A DNA stretch of 13,051 bases from Bacteroidales bacterium (GTDB taxonomy: Bacteria; Bacteroidota; Bacteroidia; Bacteroidales; UBA932): the NCBI GenBank assembly GCA_024401945.1, contig JAKSKC010000032.1, positions 1 to 13,051 of the forward strand, given 5' to 3'. Under the pieces are notes generated by a model. The model was not told the DNA's origin and searched no databases. It saw only the letters and a list, made by a program, of their open reading frames with translations. Both the position numbers and the translations under genes were made by a program. Position 1 is the first letter of the stretch. Each line of letters starts with the position of its first letter. Positions 6,089 to 13,051 of the stretch are shown piece by piece.

Positions 6089-7720
6089 ATGAAAATGAAG
6101 CTTTCTTCCATTGCGGCGGTACTGCTTTTATGCGTGTCCTGCGTGGAAATCGACTATAGACTTGGAAGCGGCTTCCTGCCGATAGAACAGAACAGGCAGG
6201 TGTTAACGGCCGAGGTTCCCGTTGACGAAATAATGCTCGGAATGCCTGACAGCCTGTCAGGATATTCGAACTACAGGATAGTTGTAGGTTCGATCCGCGA
6301 CAAGAACAACAACCTCTCCCGCAGGAGCGGGGCCCTCACCATTCTCCCTCTTCTGAGCGAGCTCGATTTCGGAACGGGTCCTGAATTCAAGTCGTTCCAC
6401 CTTTCTCTGGCGCACGACACCGTATCGGTCGCCGACCTGGACCAGCAGAATATACTTCAGCAGCTCAATGTCTACGAGCTCGACAAGCCTCTGGACCCTT
6501 TGAAGGACTACGACTGCAACGCCAGGCCCCACCATTCCGCCAGGATCGTTTCCAAATCATACCCCATCCTCACCGGAAAGGATTCCCTCAGAATCGATTT
6601 CACCGAGGAGTATGCAAAGAAATTCTTCTCCCTCACCGCAGACGACCTCTCCGACATAGACAAGTACCTGGCCAAGATTCCGGGCATATATCTCGAATCC
6701 CCTGACCCGATGGGTGTGGGCGGAAGGTTCAATTCCTTCGAGATACAGTTCGGGTACGATGCCACCACGGTATCCCTTACCGGAAACTACGGCATCCTCT
6801 GTTTCAGATCCACATATGAAGGCGTGAAGGTAGATACTTCATTCATGTTCTATGTAGGGGCGCAGAAACTGTACGACGTGGATTCACTCCTTACCAACAC
6901 CTCGAGCGGCATGCCTTATCCGCAGTACGCGATGAACTACACCGACGAGGAATACTCCAGGTCTTCTACCGGTGTTGCCGGTGAAACCTTCAGTATCAGG
7001 GGAGGAGGAGGCATCAAACCCAGGATATCCGCATCCCGGCTCAAGGAAGCTATCAGGAATACCGTGAGCGGGATGGGAATAAATCCTGACGAGATCATAA
7101 TGAACAAGGCTACCATAATCCTCCCGTTCGAATTCCCGGACGATTATACGCAGATGTTCAAATATCCTCTCGCACTCAGCCCTACCACGCGCATCAGGAC
7201 AGACACCAGCGCCATGTTCATGGGGCTTACGGATGCCTCGTCGTCAACCGAGGACCAGGGTGACATCGACAGGAACGATATGTGCTACCACCCTGACTTC
7301 ACGTTCCATATGCAGGAGATACTTTCGGCGGCCGACTCCACCATCGAGAAGGGAAACCACGATATCTGGCTGATGACGATGACATACGAGATAACAAGCG
7401 AGGACAACTCGAACAGCGAACTCAGCGAGCTCTACGAGCAGATGGCCTACGAATCCTACTATCAGAGTATGTACGGCGGGTACGGAGGCTACGGCGGATA
7501 TGGAGGATATGGTGACTACGGCGGATACAATTCATACAACAACTACTACAGTTATATGATGATGGCCCAGTACGCAGGCAACAACGTTTCGTCATACGCT
7601 ACTCTGGCTCTCGACAAGGATGCCTATTACAACGCCGTGCTGAACGGGCCTTCATATCCGGACGAGAATCGCAGACCTAGGATCAAGTTCGTGTTCTCGG
7701 CTCCGAGGACCGTGGAATAG
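6089..7720 (+). CDS. DUF4270 family lipoprotein
   Basis: A 543-residue exported protein resembling the Bacteroidota family DUF4270. The N-terminus is a lipoprotein signal peptide (MKMKLSSIAAVLLL) with Cys18 as the probable lipidated residue (CVSC); the Cys at -3 is a slightly unusual lipobox. The body contains segments I associate with this family: GSGFLPIEQNRQVLTAEVPV at the start of the mature protein, a GMPYPQYAMNYTDEEYSRS segment, and an IRGGGGIKPRI segment followed by an INPDEIIMNKATIILPFE segment. Residues 462-480 are a Tyr-Gly-Gly repeat inside a tyrosine-rich low-complexity region. The function is unknown; it is probably outer-membrane or surface anchored. The gene is one nucleotide downstream of the GT5-like gene and ends at a strong terminator. 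Confidence 0.85.
   Translation: MKMKLSSIAAVLLLCVSCVEIDYRLGSGFLPIEQNRQVLTAEVPVDEIMLGMPDSLSGYSNYRIVVGSIRDKNNNLSRRSGALTILPLLSELDFGTGPEFKSFHLSLAHDTVSVADLDQQNILQQLNVYELDKPLDPLKDYDCNARPHHSARIVSKSYPILTGKDSLRIDFTEEYAKKFFSLTADDLSDIDKYLAKIPGIYLESPDPMGVGGRFNSFEIQFGYDATTVSLTGNYGILCFRSTYEGVKVDTSFMFYVGAQKLYDVDSLLTNTSSGMPYPQYAMNYTDEEYSRSSTGVAGETFSIRGGGGIKPRISASRLKEAIRNTVSGMGINPDEIIMNKATIILPFEFPDDYTQMFKYPLALSPTTRIRTDTSAMFMGLTDASSSTEDQGDIDRNDMCYHPDFTFHMQEILSAADSTIEKGNHDIWLMTMTYEITSEDNSNSELSELYEQMAYESYYQSMYGGYGGYGGYGGYGDYGGYNSYNNYYSYMMMAQYAGNNVSSYATLALDKDAYYNAVLNGPSYPDENRRPRIKFVFSAPRTVE
7472..7528 (+). repeat. Tyr-Gly-Gly coding repeat in the DUF4270 gene
   Basis: Six consecutive 9-bp units encode Tyr-Gly-Gly (the fifth is Tyr-Gly-Asp), closing with a further Tyr. 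Codons vary between units (tac/tat; ggc, gga, ggt, ggg), so the repeat is conserved at protein level more than at DNA level. It corresponds to residues 462-480 of the lipoprotein, flanked by Tyr-, Asn- and Met-rich sequence. Confidence 0.9.
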
Positions 7721-7730
7721 ACCGGACACA

Positions 7731-7774
7731 TAAAAAGAAACAGGTGGCTGAAAATCAGTCACCTGTTCTTTTTT
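7731..7774 (+). terminator. Intrinsic terminator between DUF4270 and acpP
   Basis: A 13-bp hairpin, AACAGGTGGCTGA (7739-7751) pairing with TCAGTCACCTGTT (7755-7767) around an AAA loop, has a single G-U pair and is followed by CTTTTTT. On the opposite strand an A-rich run turns into a U-tract, so it can also end acpP transcripts, with the G-U pair becoming an A-C mismatch. It sits between the two convergent stop codons. Confidence 0.9.
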
Positions 7775-7786
7775 ACAATCCGGGTT

Positions 7787-8038
7787 TTATTCAGCGCTTC
7801 CGAGCTTTGCAACAACCTTCTCAATAGCATCCTTTACAGTTGCGATTTCCGTTGTTTCCTCATCTGGAATCTTGATTGAGAACACCTTCTCGAATTCCAT
7901 AAGGAGCTCGACTGTATCGAGAGAGTCAGCGCCGAGATCGTTTGTGAAGTTTGCAGTCTCCGTAACCTCTGAAGGTTCAACTCCAAGCTTGTCAACGATG
8001 ATGGCCTTTACCTGCTCTGCAATTTCCTCGTAATTCAT
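7787..8038 (-). CDS. acpP: Acyl carrier protein
   Basis: An 83-residue acidic acyl carrier protein. The phosphopantetheine attachment site is Ser39 in the invariant DSL motif ([18 protein letters not shown]). The sequence is typical of the housekeeping type II fatty-acid-synthesis ACP, which carries growing acyl chains in the cytoplasm and supplies lipid A and phospholipid acyltransferases. The gene is monocistronic here, with its own promoter upstream and a terminator just past its stop; its common partner fabF is not next to it. The envelope context (LpxH, UppP) is compatible but does not prove a functional link. Confidence 0.97.
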   Translation of the reverse strand: MNYEEIAEQVKAIIVDKLGVEPSEVTETANFTNDLGADSLDTVELLMEFEKVFSIKIPDEETTEIATVKDAIEKVVAKLGSAE

Positions 8039-8091
8039 AACAAATTGAAATTAAGTTTATAATTAGTACATCAAAATCTTTTGTTGAATCG

Positions 8092-8123
8092 CAAATTTAT
8101 AAAAAATGTATTTAATATACAAA
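8092..8123 (-). promoter_or_regulatory. Promoter of acpP
   Basis: On the minus strand, TTTG (8123-8120) and TAAATTTG (8099-8092) are separated by 20 nt. This is the best match in the window to the Bacteroidota consensus (-33 TTTG, -7 TAnnTTTG). The predicted leader to the ATG at 8038 is about 50 nt and AT-rich. Confidence 0.75.
8101..8121 (-). terminator. Possible weak terminator after pnuC
   Basis: Read on the minus strand just after the pnuC stop, TGTAT (8121-8117) can pair with ATACA (8111-8107) around a 5-nt loop, followed by six T residues (8106-8101). The stem is short and AT-rich, and the element overlaps the acpP promoter spacer, so it may be chance. If it is weak, transcripts of the upstream operon could read into acpP. 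Confidence 0.3.
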
Positions 8124-8128
8124 TAGGA

Positions 8129-8860
8129 TTATCGACTCAACCGGAGCCAGATTCTGAATCCGTTGATGGAGTTCAGCAGATAGAATGAATATTTCACTAT
8201 GTATATCAGAGCGAAGTCGCTGTTGCCAGTTCTGAGCGAAAGAGTCCACATCGCTATGGAGAAAACGTTCACCCCTATCCAGAAAACCCACTGCTCCAGA
8301 TACGCCGTCGACAGTAGAAGCTGTCCGAGGATATTGCATACCAGAGGCAGCACGTCCAGCACCACGGCCACCTTTATGAAGGTAGTTGCTGAAGACTTGT
8401 CGAACCGGGCTATTATCAGATAGGCTGCAATTGAAGCCGCAGCAAATATCGCAGCATATATCCACCTCTGTCTTCCGCTCAGCCTGCGGGCCTTGACCTC
8501 GTGTCCCGTATCCGCACCACGCTTCCTCCACTGGGCGAAACCGATGAACTGCATAGGGACGAAATATACCATATGCAGGATGGCTGTCCCGAGGCCGGGA
8601 CCTCCGTCCTTCCAGTTGACAAAGCACATTACTCCGTAAATGGAAACGTCCAGAAGGCCGAAAAGGAAGGATATTATCCTGCCGTTCGCCGACGCCACCG
8701 AGCTGAGGACTCCCATAAGGGAACCGAACGCGGAAATAAGCAGGAGGGTCTTGGAAGTGGCTGGATCAACCAGCTTGAAAGCCGTCGTGACGACGAGGGC
8801 AACGCTCATCCCTATGAGGATGAATACGCTGAACCACCTGTTGAATGTCTCCTCTTTCAT
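8129..8860 (-). CDS. pnuC: PnuC-family vitamin (probably nicotinamide riboside) transporter
   Basis: A 243-residue membrane protein with about seven hydrophobic segments, slightly longer than many PnuC proteins. Family marks are a membrane segment ending MQFIGFAQWRKRG, the W191-V-F-W194 motif (the PnuC W-x-x-W), and the C-terminal KYSFYLLNSINGFRIW, which resembles the last PnuC helix. PnuC carriers mediate facilitated diffusion of nicotinamide riboside, with trapping by phosphorylation; relatives carry thiamine or riboflavin. No kinase gene or TPP riboswitch lies nearby, so the substrate is uncertain. It starts 2 nt after the uvrC stop and ends the run that begins with the ribosomal genes. 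Confidence 0.8.
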   Translation of the reverse strand: MKEETFNRWFSVFILIGMSVALVVTTAFKLVDPATSKTLLLISAFGSLMGVLSSVASANGRIISFLFGLLDVSIYGVMCFVNWKDGGPGLGTAILHMVYFVPMQFIGFAQWRKRGADTGHEVKARRLSGRQRWIYAAIFAAASIAAYLIIARFDKSSATTFIKVAVVLDVLPLVCNILGQLLLSTAYLEQWVFWIGVNVFSIAMWTLSLRTGNSDFALIYIVKYSFYLLNSINGFRIWLRLSR

Positions 8861-8862
8861 TT

Positions 8863-10680
8863 CTATTGATTTTCCAGTGATCTCTTGATTCTTGAAGCCA
8901 GTACCGGACCTACCAGGGATGCTATTTCCTCTTCCGGAGCCGCAGCTATCCTGCTGACGCTTCCAAAGTGCATCATCAGCCTGTTTCTCGTCTGTTCGCC
9001 GACTCCCTTTATATCGGAAAGGGCCGAATGTATCTGCGCCTTGCTGCGAAGATTCCTGTGGAAGGTTATCCCGAAACGGTGAGCCTCGTCCCTTATATGC
9101 TGCAGCACCTTGAGGGCCTGTGAGTTCCTGTCGATGAACAGGGGATAGGGGTCCCCCACCCTGATTACCTCCTCAAGCCTCTTGGCCAGACCCACGACAG
9201 TAAGTTTGTCCGTCAGTCCGAGCTCGGCGAGCGCCTGCCAGGCAAATTCCAGCTGTCCCTTTCCACCGTCTATGACCACCAGTTGCGGCAGATCCTCCGG
9301 ATTCTCGCGCAACATCCTGGAATAGCGGCGGTTGACGACTTCCTTCATTGAAGCGTAGTCATTCGCACCGATGACTGTCTTTATCTTGAATTTCCTGTAA
9401 TCCTTCTTTGACGGTTCACCTCCCCTGAATACGACACAGGATGCCACAGGGTTGGTTCCCTGTATGTTCGAGTTGTCGAAGCATTCTATGTGCTCAGGCA
9501 GTCTGTCCATCCCCAGAGCCTTCTGGAGTTCCTCCAGCACCGCCCTTCTGTATTCATCCGGATCGCTGTGCTCCCTCTGCCTGTTCAGACTCATCCTGTA
9601 TTCCTTCGCATTCTTGCTGCTCAGGGAAAGAAGCGAGAGTTTGTCTCCCCTCACCGGGATGATGAAATTGACTCCGGGTATCTCTACATCCGGCAGGAAA
9701 GGCACTGCCACATCCCCTTTGAGAGCTCCGAACTTGGACTCCATCTCAGCTATGAACTCACTGAGAAGCGAGGCCGGGTCCTCCTCTATGTGCATCCTGA
9801 ACCCAAGGTTCAGGGACTGGACTATCGAACCTCCCCTTATCCTCATAAAGTTGCCGAAAGCCTCCGTACTGTCCGTCACGAGCGAGAATACGTCCAGATT
9901 GGTGTCCGAACTGCTGGTTATGACGGAATGCGAGCAATGGCTGTGCAGGCTGTCTATCCTGTTCTTGTATATCTGTGCCGTCTCGAAATCGAGGTTTGCA
10001 CTGGCCTGCAGCATCCTCTCGCGGCAGCTGCGGATCAGGTCCCCCACACCTCCGCCAAGAAGGCTTACGGCCTCGGAAATATAGCCTGAGTACTCGGCTA
10101 CCGAAATGCCCCCCGCACAGCAGGCCTTGCATTTCCCTATATGGAATTCCAGACATGGCCTGAATTTCCCCTTCAGCACTGATTCGGAAGTTATCTTGAG
10201 CCTGCAGCTGCGCAGAGGATAGTTCCTGTGGATGAAATCGAGAAGGAAGTGCGCGTGGGACACATTGCTGTACGGACCGAAATATCTGGATCCGTCCTTC
10301 ACTACGCGCCGGGTGAGGAAAATCCTCGGGAATTCCTCGGAAGTGACACATATCCAGGGATAGGTCTTGCTGTCCTTGAGAAGGATGTTGTACTTCGGCT
10401 TGTACTGCTTGATGAGATTGTTCTCCAGCAGCAGCGCATCCGCCTCCGAATCGACCACTGAATACTGTGCGTCGGCTATCCTGCTCACCAACAGCCTGGT
10501 TTTCGTATTCAGCCTTTCGGCGGGGACAAAATACTGGGCCACCCTCTTGTGAAGGTCCTTGGCCTTGCCTACATAAATGACATTTCCCTCGGAGTCATAG
10601 TATCTATAGACTCCGGGGGAATGTGGAAATAAAGTTATTTTCTCCCTAACGTCCAAGGGCTGCAGCCACTTGTGCCTCAA
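8863..10680 (-). CDS. uvrC: UvrABC excinuclease subunit C
   Basis: A 605-residue full-length UvrC, which makes both incisions in nucleotide excision repair. Domains in order: the GIY-YIG nuclease (G23-V-Y25 ... Y36-V-G38, R46); a cysteine cluster with the C-x7-C-x3-C spacing of the UvrC Fe-S site (in the segment RPCLEFHIGKCKACC, with an earlier SCRL Cys); a UVR helix (NLDFETAQIYKNRID); the RNase H-like second nuclease (CFDNSN and VVIDGGKGQL aspartates); and C-terminal helix-hairpin-helix motifs (DIKGVGEQTRNRL). The ATG at 10680 overlaps the end of the upstream tlpA-like gene by 35 nt; no later ATG precedes the GIY motif. pnuC follows after 2 nt. Confidence 0.97.
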   Translation of the reverse strand: MRHKWLQPLDVREKITLFPHSPGVYRYYDSEGNVIYVGKAKDLHKRVAQYFVPAERLNTKTRLLVSRIADAQYSVVDSEADALLLENNLIKQYKPKYNILLKDSKTYPWICVTSEEFPRIFLTRRVVKDGSRYFGPYSNVSHAHFLLDFIHRNYPLRSCRLKITSESVLKGKFRPCLEFHIGKCKACCAGGISVAEYSGYISEAVSLLGGGVGDLIRSCRERMLQASANLDFETAQIYKNRIDSLHSHCSHSVITSSSDTNLDVFSLVTDSTEAFGNFMRIRGGSIVQSLNLGFRMHIEEDPASLLSEFIAEMESKFGALKGDVAVPFLPDVEIPGVNFIIPVRGDKLSLLSLSSKNAKEYRMSLNRQREHSDPDEYRRAVLEELQKALGMDRLPEHIECFDNSNIQGTNPVASCVVFRGGEPSKKDYRKFKIKTVIGANDYASMKEVVNRRYSRMLRENPEDLPQLVVIDGGKGQLEFAWQALAELGLTDKLTVVGLAKRLEEVIRVGDPYPLFIDRNSQALKVLQHIRDEAHRFGITFHRNLRSKAQIHSALSDIKGVGEQTRNRLMMHFGSVSRIAAAPEEEIASLVGPVLASRIKRSLENQ

Positions 10681-11668
10681 TCTGCTCCTCGCGGAGATCC
10701 CGCTTGAGGATAGTTCCGTCAGGTCCGAAAAGCATGATCTGTGGTATGTATTCTATGCCGTAAATCTGGGTAGGCACTGACTGTGCGTTGATGATCTGAT
10801 TCCAGCTGATTCCAAGTTCGGCAGCAGCCTTTTCGGAATTCTTTCCATCATCCCAGACAGCCACGCTGAGAACATCGAAGTCATCTCCTTTGTATTTCTC
10901 ATATACGGCCTTGACATTAGGTACCTCTGCACGGCAAGGGCCGCACCAGGATGCCCAGAAATCAACAAGGACATATTTTCCTTTGCCCACATAATCCGAG
11001 AACTTTACGAGGCCCTCGCGGGTTTCAGGATTCTGATAAACCGAAAAGTCGATGAACTTCTTGCCCTCTGCGGTAGCCTGACGTCCTCTGAACCCTTCCT
11101 TCACCTTCGCTACGACAGGAATCTTGTTGAAACTTGTGTCGAGACGGGCGAATACTTTGGTATATACGGAGTCTGCTATGTAGCCACGGCTGTACTCCAG
11201 GGCCTTCACGGCGACAATGCTCTTGGCGTGATTGAGCATCATATCGGTGCAGAACTCGATATCCTTGTCAAAGTCACCTGTCCCCTCGTTCTCGCAGAAT
11301 TCGTTGAATTTCACGAACGCCAGATAATCTGACCTGAGGGAATCGGATGTGGCAATGACTACGGTATCGGCAGAAGGCTTGACAGTCAGGACAGTACCAT
11401 CGGAGATGAATGGAAGGTTGACATCGGAGAACTCAATGCTTCCGACATATTTCCTTTCAACAGGGATGGTAACGTCAAACTTGCCGTCTGAAACTGTGAT
11501 CGTAGTGTCAAGCTGGATCTCCGGGATGGAAATCCTGACACCTGCAGGAGCGTCCTGAACGAATTCACCGCAAATCTCGGTGACAGGAACGACAGGAGTC
11601 TTCTTCTCCTTCGGTGCACAGGCCGAAAGCACTGCAAGAGCCATAAAGGCGTAGAGTAACTTCTTCAT
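10646..11668 (-). CDS. TlpA-like thioredoxin-fold lipoprotein
   Basis: A 340-residue exported thiol-disulfide oxidoreductase. The N-terminus is a lipoprotein signal (MKKLLYAFMALAVLSAC, lipidated Cys17). Residues about 30-130 resemble the DUF4369 beta domain common in Bacteroidota. The C-terminal thioredoxin domain carries W241-C-G-P-C245 in FWASWCGPC and a cis-proline segment (EYIPQIMLFGPDG). Such proteins reduce or reshuffle disulfides in the periplasm; the partner is unknown. I chose the ATG at 11668 because it starts the signal peptide. The frame stays open for 67 further codons into rpsC, but that part has no export signal. The start lies 7 nt after the rpsC stop and the end overlaps uvrC by 35 nt, so it appears to be translated from the ribosomal-protein mRNA. 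Confidence 0.88.
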   Translation of the reverse strand: MKKLLYAFMALAVLSACAPKEKKTPVVPVTEICGEFVQDAPAGVRISIPEIQLDTTITVSDGKFDVTIPVERKYVGSIEFSDVNLPFISDGTVLTVKPSADTVVIATSDSLRSDYLAFVKFNEFCENEGTGDFDKDIEFCTDMMLNHAKSIVAVKALEYSRGYIADSVYTKVFARLDTSFNKIPVVAKVKEGFRGRQATAEGKKFIDFSVYQNPETREGLVKFSDYVGKGKYVLVDFWASWCGPCRAEVPNVKAVYEKYKGDDFDVLSVAVWDDGKNSEKAAAELGISWNQIINAQSVPTQIYGIEYIPQIMLFGPDGTILKRDLREEQIEAQVAAALGR

Positions 11669-11675
11669 ACCTTGA

Positions 11676-12443
11676 TTACTTCTGTGTGTTCTCCCTGCGT
11701 GGTCCGCGACGGTCACCTCTGCGGTCTCCGCGGTCTCCTCCACGGCCTCCGCGTGCAGGACGACCTGCACCGGCTGCCTGAGAATTTGCAGAAGCGAGAG
11801 CTGCAGGAGTAAGATCCTGCTTGCCGTAACGCTCACCGTTGCAAATCCAGACCTTGATACCGAGGGCACCTACCTTGGTGCGTGCCACTGCAAGAGCGTA
11901 GTCGATGTCGGCACGGAAAGTATGGAGAGGTGTACGACCTTCCTTGAACATTTCGTTGCGAGCCATTTCGGCGCCGCCTACACGACCGCTGATCTGAACC
12001 TTGATTCCTTCAGCGCCGACCCTCATGGTGTTGGCCACTGCCATCTTGATGGCACGGCGGTAGCTTACACGACCCTCGATCTGACGAGCGATTGAGTCAG
12101 CCACGATATGAGCGTCAACCTCAGGATGCTTAACCTCGAAGATGTTGATCTGAACATCCTTCTTGGTAACCTTCTTGAGCTCTTCCTTGAGTTTGTCAAC
12201 CTCGGTGCCGCCCTTTCCGATAATGAAACCAGGACGTGCGGCATAGATTGTCACAGTGATGAGCTTGAGGGTTCTCTCGATAATGATTCTGCTAAGGCTT
12301 GCCTTTGCAAGACGATTGCCGAGATATTCGCGGATCTTGTAGTCTTCTGCGATCTTTTCCGCATAGTTACCACCACACCAGTTAGAGTCCCAACCACGGG
12401 TGATACCGATTCTGTTGCTGATAGGATTTGTTTTCTGTCCCAT
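11676..12443 (-). CDS. rpsC: 30S ribosomal protein S3
   Basis: A 255-residue S3, part of the mRNA entry channel and its helicase activity. It begins [20 protein letters not shown], has the KH-domain GxxG at [18 protein letters not shown], and the conserved C-terminal domain with [12 protein letters not shown] and [12 protein letters not shown]. It is longer than E. coli S3 because of a C-terminal Ala/Gly tail followed by an Arg-Gly-Asp-rich stretch (residues 228-250), probably disordered and RNA-binding. It starts one nucleotide after the rplV stop. The expected next gene, rplP, is absent; a TlpA-like lipoprotein gene takes its place after 7 nt. Confidence 0.98.
   Translation of the reverse strand: MGQKTNPISNRIGITRGWDSNWCGGNYAEKIAEDYKIREYLGNRLAKASLSRIIIERTLKLITVTIYAARPGFIIGKGGTEVDKLKEELKKVTKKDVQINIFEVKHPEVDAHIVADSIARQIEGRVSYRRAIKMAVANTMRVGAEGIKVQISGRVGGAEMARNEMFKEGRTPLHTFRADIDYALAVARTKVGALGIKVWICNGERYGKQDLTPAALASANSQAAGAGRPARGGRGGDRGDRRGDRRGPRRENTQK
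11694..11762 (-). repeat. Arg-Gly-rich repeat encoding the S3 C-terminal tail
   Basis: The segment encodes residues 228-250 of S3, including [19 protein letters not shown]: short, imperfect units of Arg-Gly and Gly-Asp-Arg. Such RG-rich tails usually bind RNA without fixed structure. It lies close to the stop codon and so directly upstream of the TlpA-like gene. Confidence 0.8.
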
Positions 12444-12444
12444 A

Positions 12445-12861
12445 TTATTTCTCCTCTACTGGTTTTTTGACATCGAGAACTACAGTTACGTGGTTGGAGC
12501 GCTTGCGGATGCGTCCGGCACGTCCCTGAGGACAAGGACGGATGCGCTTGAGCGTACGACCTTCGTCAACCATAATGGTCTTGACATATACGTTACCGTT
12601 ATCGAGTTCCTTGCTCTTGTCCGGATTCTTGGCTTCCCAGTTCGCGATAGCGCTGCGGAGAAGTTTCTCGAGACGGATTGAAGGCTCCTTCTTTGAGAAA
12701 TGAAGGAGATCAAGTGCGCGGTTAACCTCAACACCTCTGACTGTATCAGCCACGAGACGCATCTTGCGTGGAGATGTAGGGACATCATTCAACTTTGCAA
12801 TAGCTGTAACCTTCTTAGCCTCCTTGAGGCGTGCGGCCATAAGTGCTTTACGTTTTCCCAT
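12445..12861 (-). CDS. rplV: 50S ribosomal protein L22
   Basis: A 138-residue L22, which lines the polypeptide exit tunnel and forms part of the macrolide-binding constriction. Recognisable segments are [20 protein letters not shown] at the start of the core, then the [12 protein letters not shown] segment, and the C-terminal hairpin with [20 protein letters not shown] followed by [10 protein letters not shown]. It begins with [17 protein letters not shown], a short basic extension. The start is 8 nt after the rpsS stop and rpsC follows after one nucleotide, so these genes are translationally coupled. Nothing is unusual. Confidence 0.98.
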   Translation of the reverse strand: MGKRKALMAARLKEAKKVTAIAKLNDVPTSPRKMRLVADTVRGVEVNRALDLLHFSKKEPSIRLEKLLRSAIANWEAKNPDKSKELDNGNVYVKTIMVDEGRTLKRIRPCPQGRAGRIRKRSNHVTVVLDVKKPVEEK

Positions 12862-12869
12862 GGTGATTA

Positions 12870-13051
12870 CTACTTATTGTTACCTGAATGACCTCTGAAG
12901 TTTCTGGTCGGCGCGAATTCGCCGAACTTGTGACCAACCATATTCTCAGTTACATAAACAGGAATGAACTTGTTTCCATTATGAACTGCGACTGTATGGC
13001 CGATGAAGTCAGGGGAGATCATGCTGGCGCGTGACCAGGTCTTGACCACCT
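12870..13051 (-). CDS. rpsS: 30S ribosomal protein S19, C-terminal part (partial)
   Basis: Reading the minus strand from the right edge gives 59 residues and a TAG stop. They match S19: [20 protein letters not shown], then [19 protein letters not shown], then [15 protein letters not shown] and a short NNK end. S19 forms a complex with S13 in the head of the small subunit. The N-terminal third of the gene lies outside the window. rplV starts 8 nt downstream, the canonical S10 order. Confidence 0.96.
   Translation of the reverse strand, partial: VVKTWSRASMISPDFIGHTVAVHNGNKFIPVYVTENMVGHKFGEFAPTRNFRGHSGNNK

Noticed and set aside
8039..8128. Riboswitch (for example TPP or NAD-related) near pnuC or acpP
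   Set aside because: The stretch is short, AT-rich and without conserved riboswitch cores; it lies downstream of pnuC, not upstream.
9452..10089. Plus-strand open frames opposite uvrC
   Set aside because: Ser/Cys/Arg-rich shadows of a gene with every UvrC motif intact.
1612..11675. The whole 10-kb block as a mobile element or genomic island inserted into the S10 operon
   Set aside because: I found no integrase, transposase, tRNA, target-site duplication or terminal repeats, and the content is core housekeeping and envelope genes. A chromosomal rearrangement fits better.
11669..11869. 67-codon N-terminal extension of the TlpA-like gene into rpsC
   Set aside because: The internal ATG at 11668 starts a clean lipoprotein signal peptide; the extension lies in another frame of rpsC and would bury the signal.

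Overview
This window looks like a chromosomal segment of an uncultured or poorly characterised Bacteroidota, most likely order Bacteroidales. Three gene families in it are, as far as I recall, largely confined to that phylum (DUF4294, DUF4270, DUF3098). Five intergenic sites match the Bacteroidota -7 box TAnnTTTG. A thioredoxin-fold lipoprotein with a DUF4369-like N-terminus is also typical. No transposase, integrase, tRNA, rRNA or CRISPR array is visible. Genus and species cannot be read from this sequence.

Layout, given as + strand coordinates. (a) 1-1611, minus strand: rplE (only its first bases), rplX, rplN, rpsQ, rpmC and rplP, in the canonical S10/spc order. (b) 1612-1891: an intergenic region with a Bacteroidota-type promoter and a long 5'-end hairpin serving rplP, plus a promoter for the gene on the other side. 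(c) 1892-2653, plus strand: an exported DUF4294 protein. (d) 2571-5198, minus strand: a tightly overlapping envelope operon, ftsX-DUF3098-uppP-lpxH. (e) 5269-7720, plus strand: an orphan glycogen-synthase N-domain protein and a DUF4270 lipoprotein, closed by a strong terminator. (f) 7787-8038, minus strand: a solitary acpP with its own promoter. (g) 8129-11668, minus strand: pnuC, uvrC and a TlpA-like lipoprotein, all packed directly downstream of (h) 11676-13051, minus strand: rpsC, rplV and the end of rpsS.

The main observation is that blocks (h) and (a) are the two halves of one normally continuous ribosomal-protein operon (rpsS-rplV-rpsC | rplP-rpmC-rpsQ-rplN-rplX-rplE). They keep their strand and order but are separated by about 10 kb of unrelated housekeeping and envelope genes. 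The downstream half has its own promoter and structured leader. The upstream half runs with 7, -35 (overlap) and 2 nt gaps into a redox lipoprotein, uvrC and pnuC. The junctions look organised rather than random, so I favour a real lineage-specific rearrangement over an assembly chimera, although only comparison or read data can settle this.

Functionally, the inserted block is mostly cell envelope: FtsX (control of peptidoglycan hydrolases at division), UppP (lipid carrier recycling), LpxH (lipid A), AcpP (acyl supply), and DUF4270, TlpA and DUF4294 (exported proteins of partly unknown role). UvrC (nucleotide excision repair) and PnuC (vitamin uptake) are added. No defence, phage or secondary-metabolite system is present.
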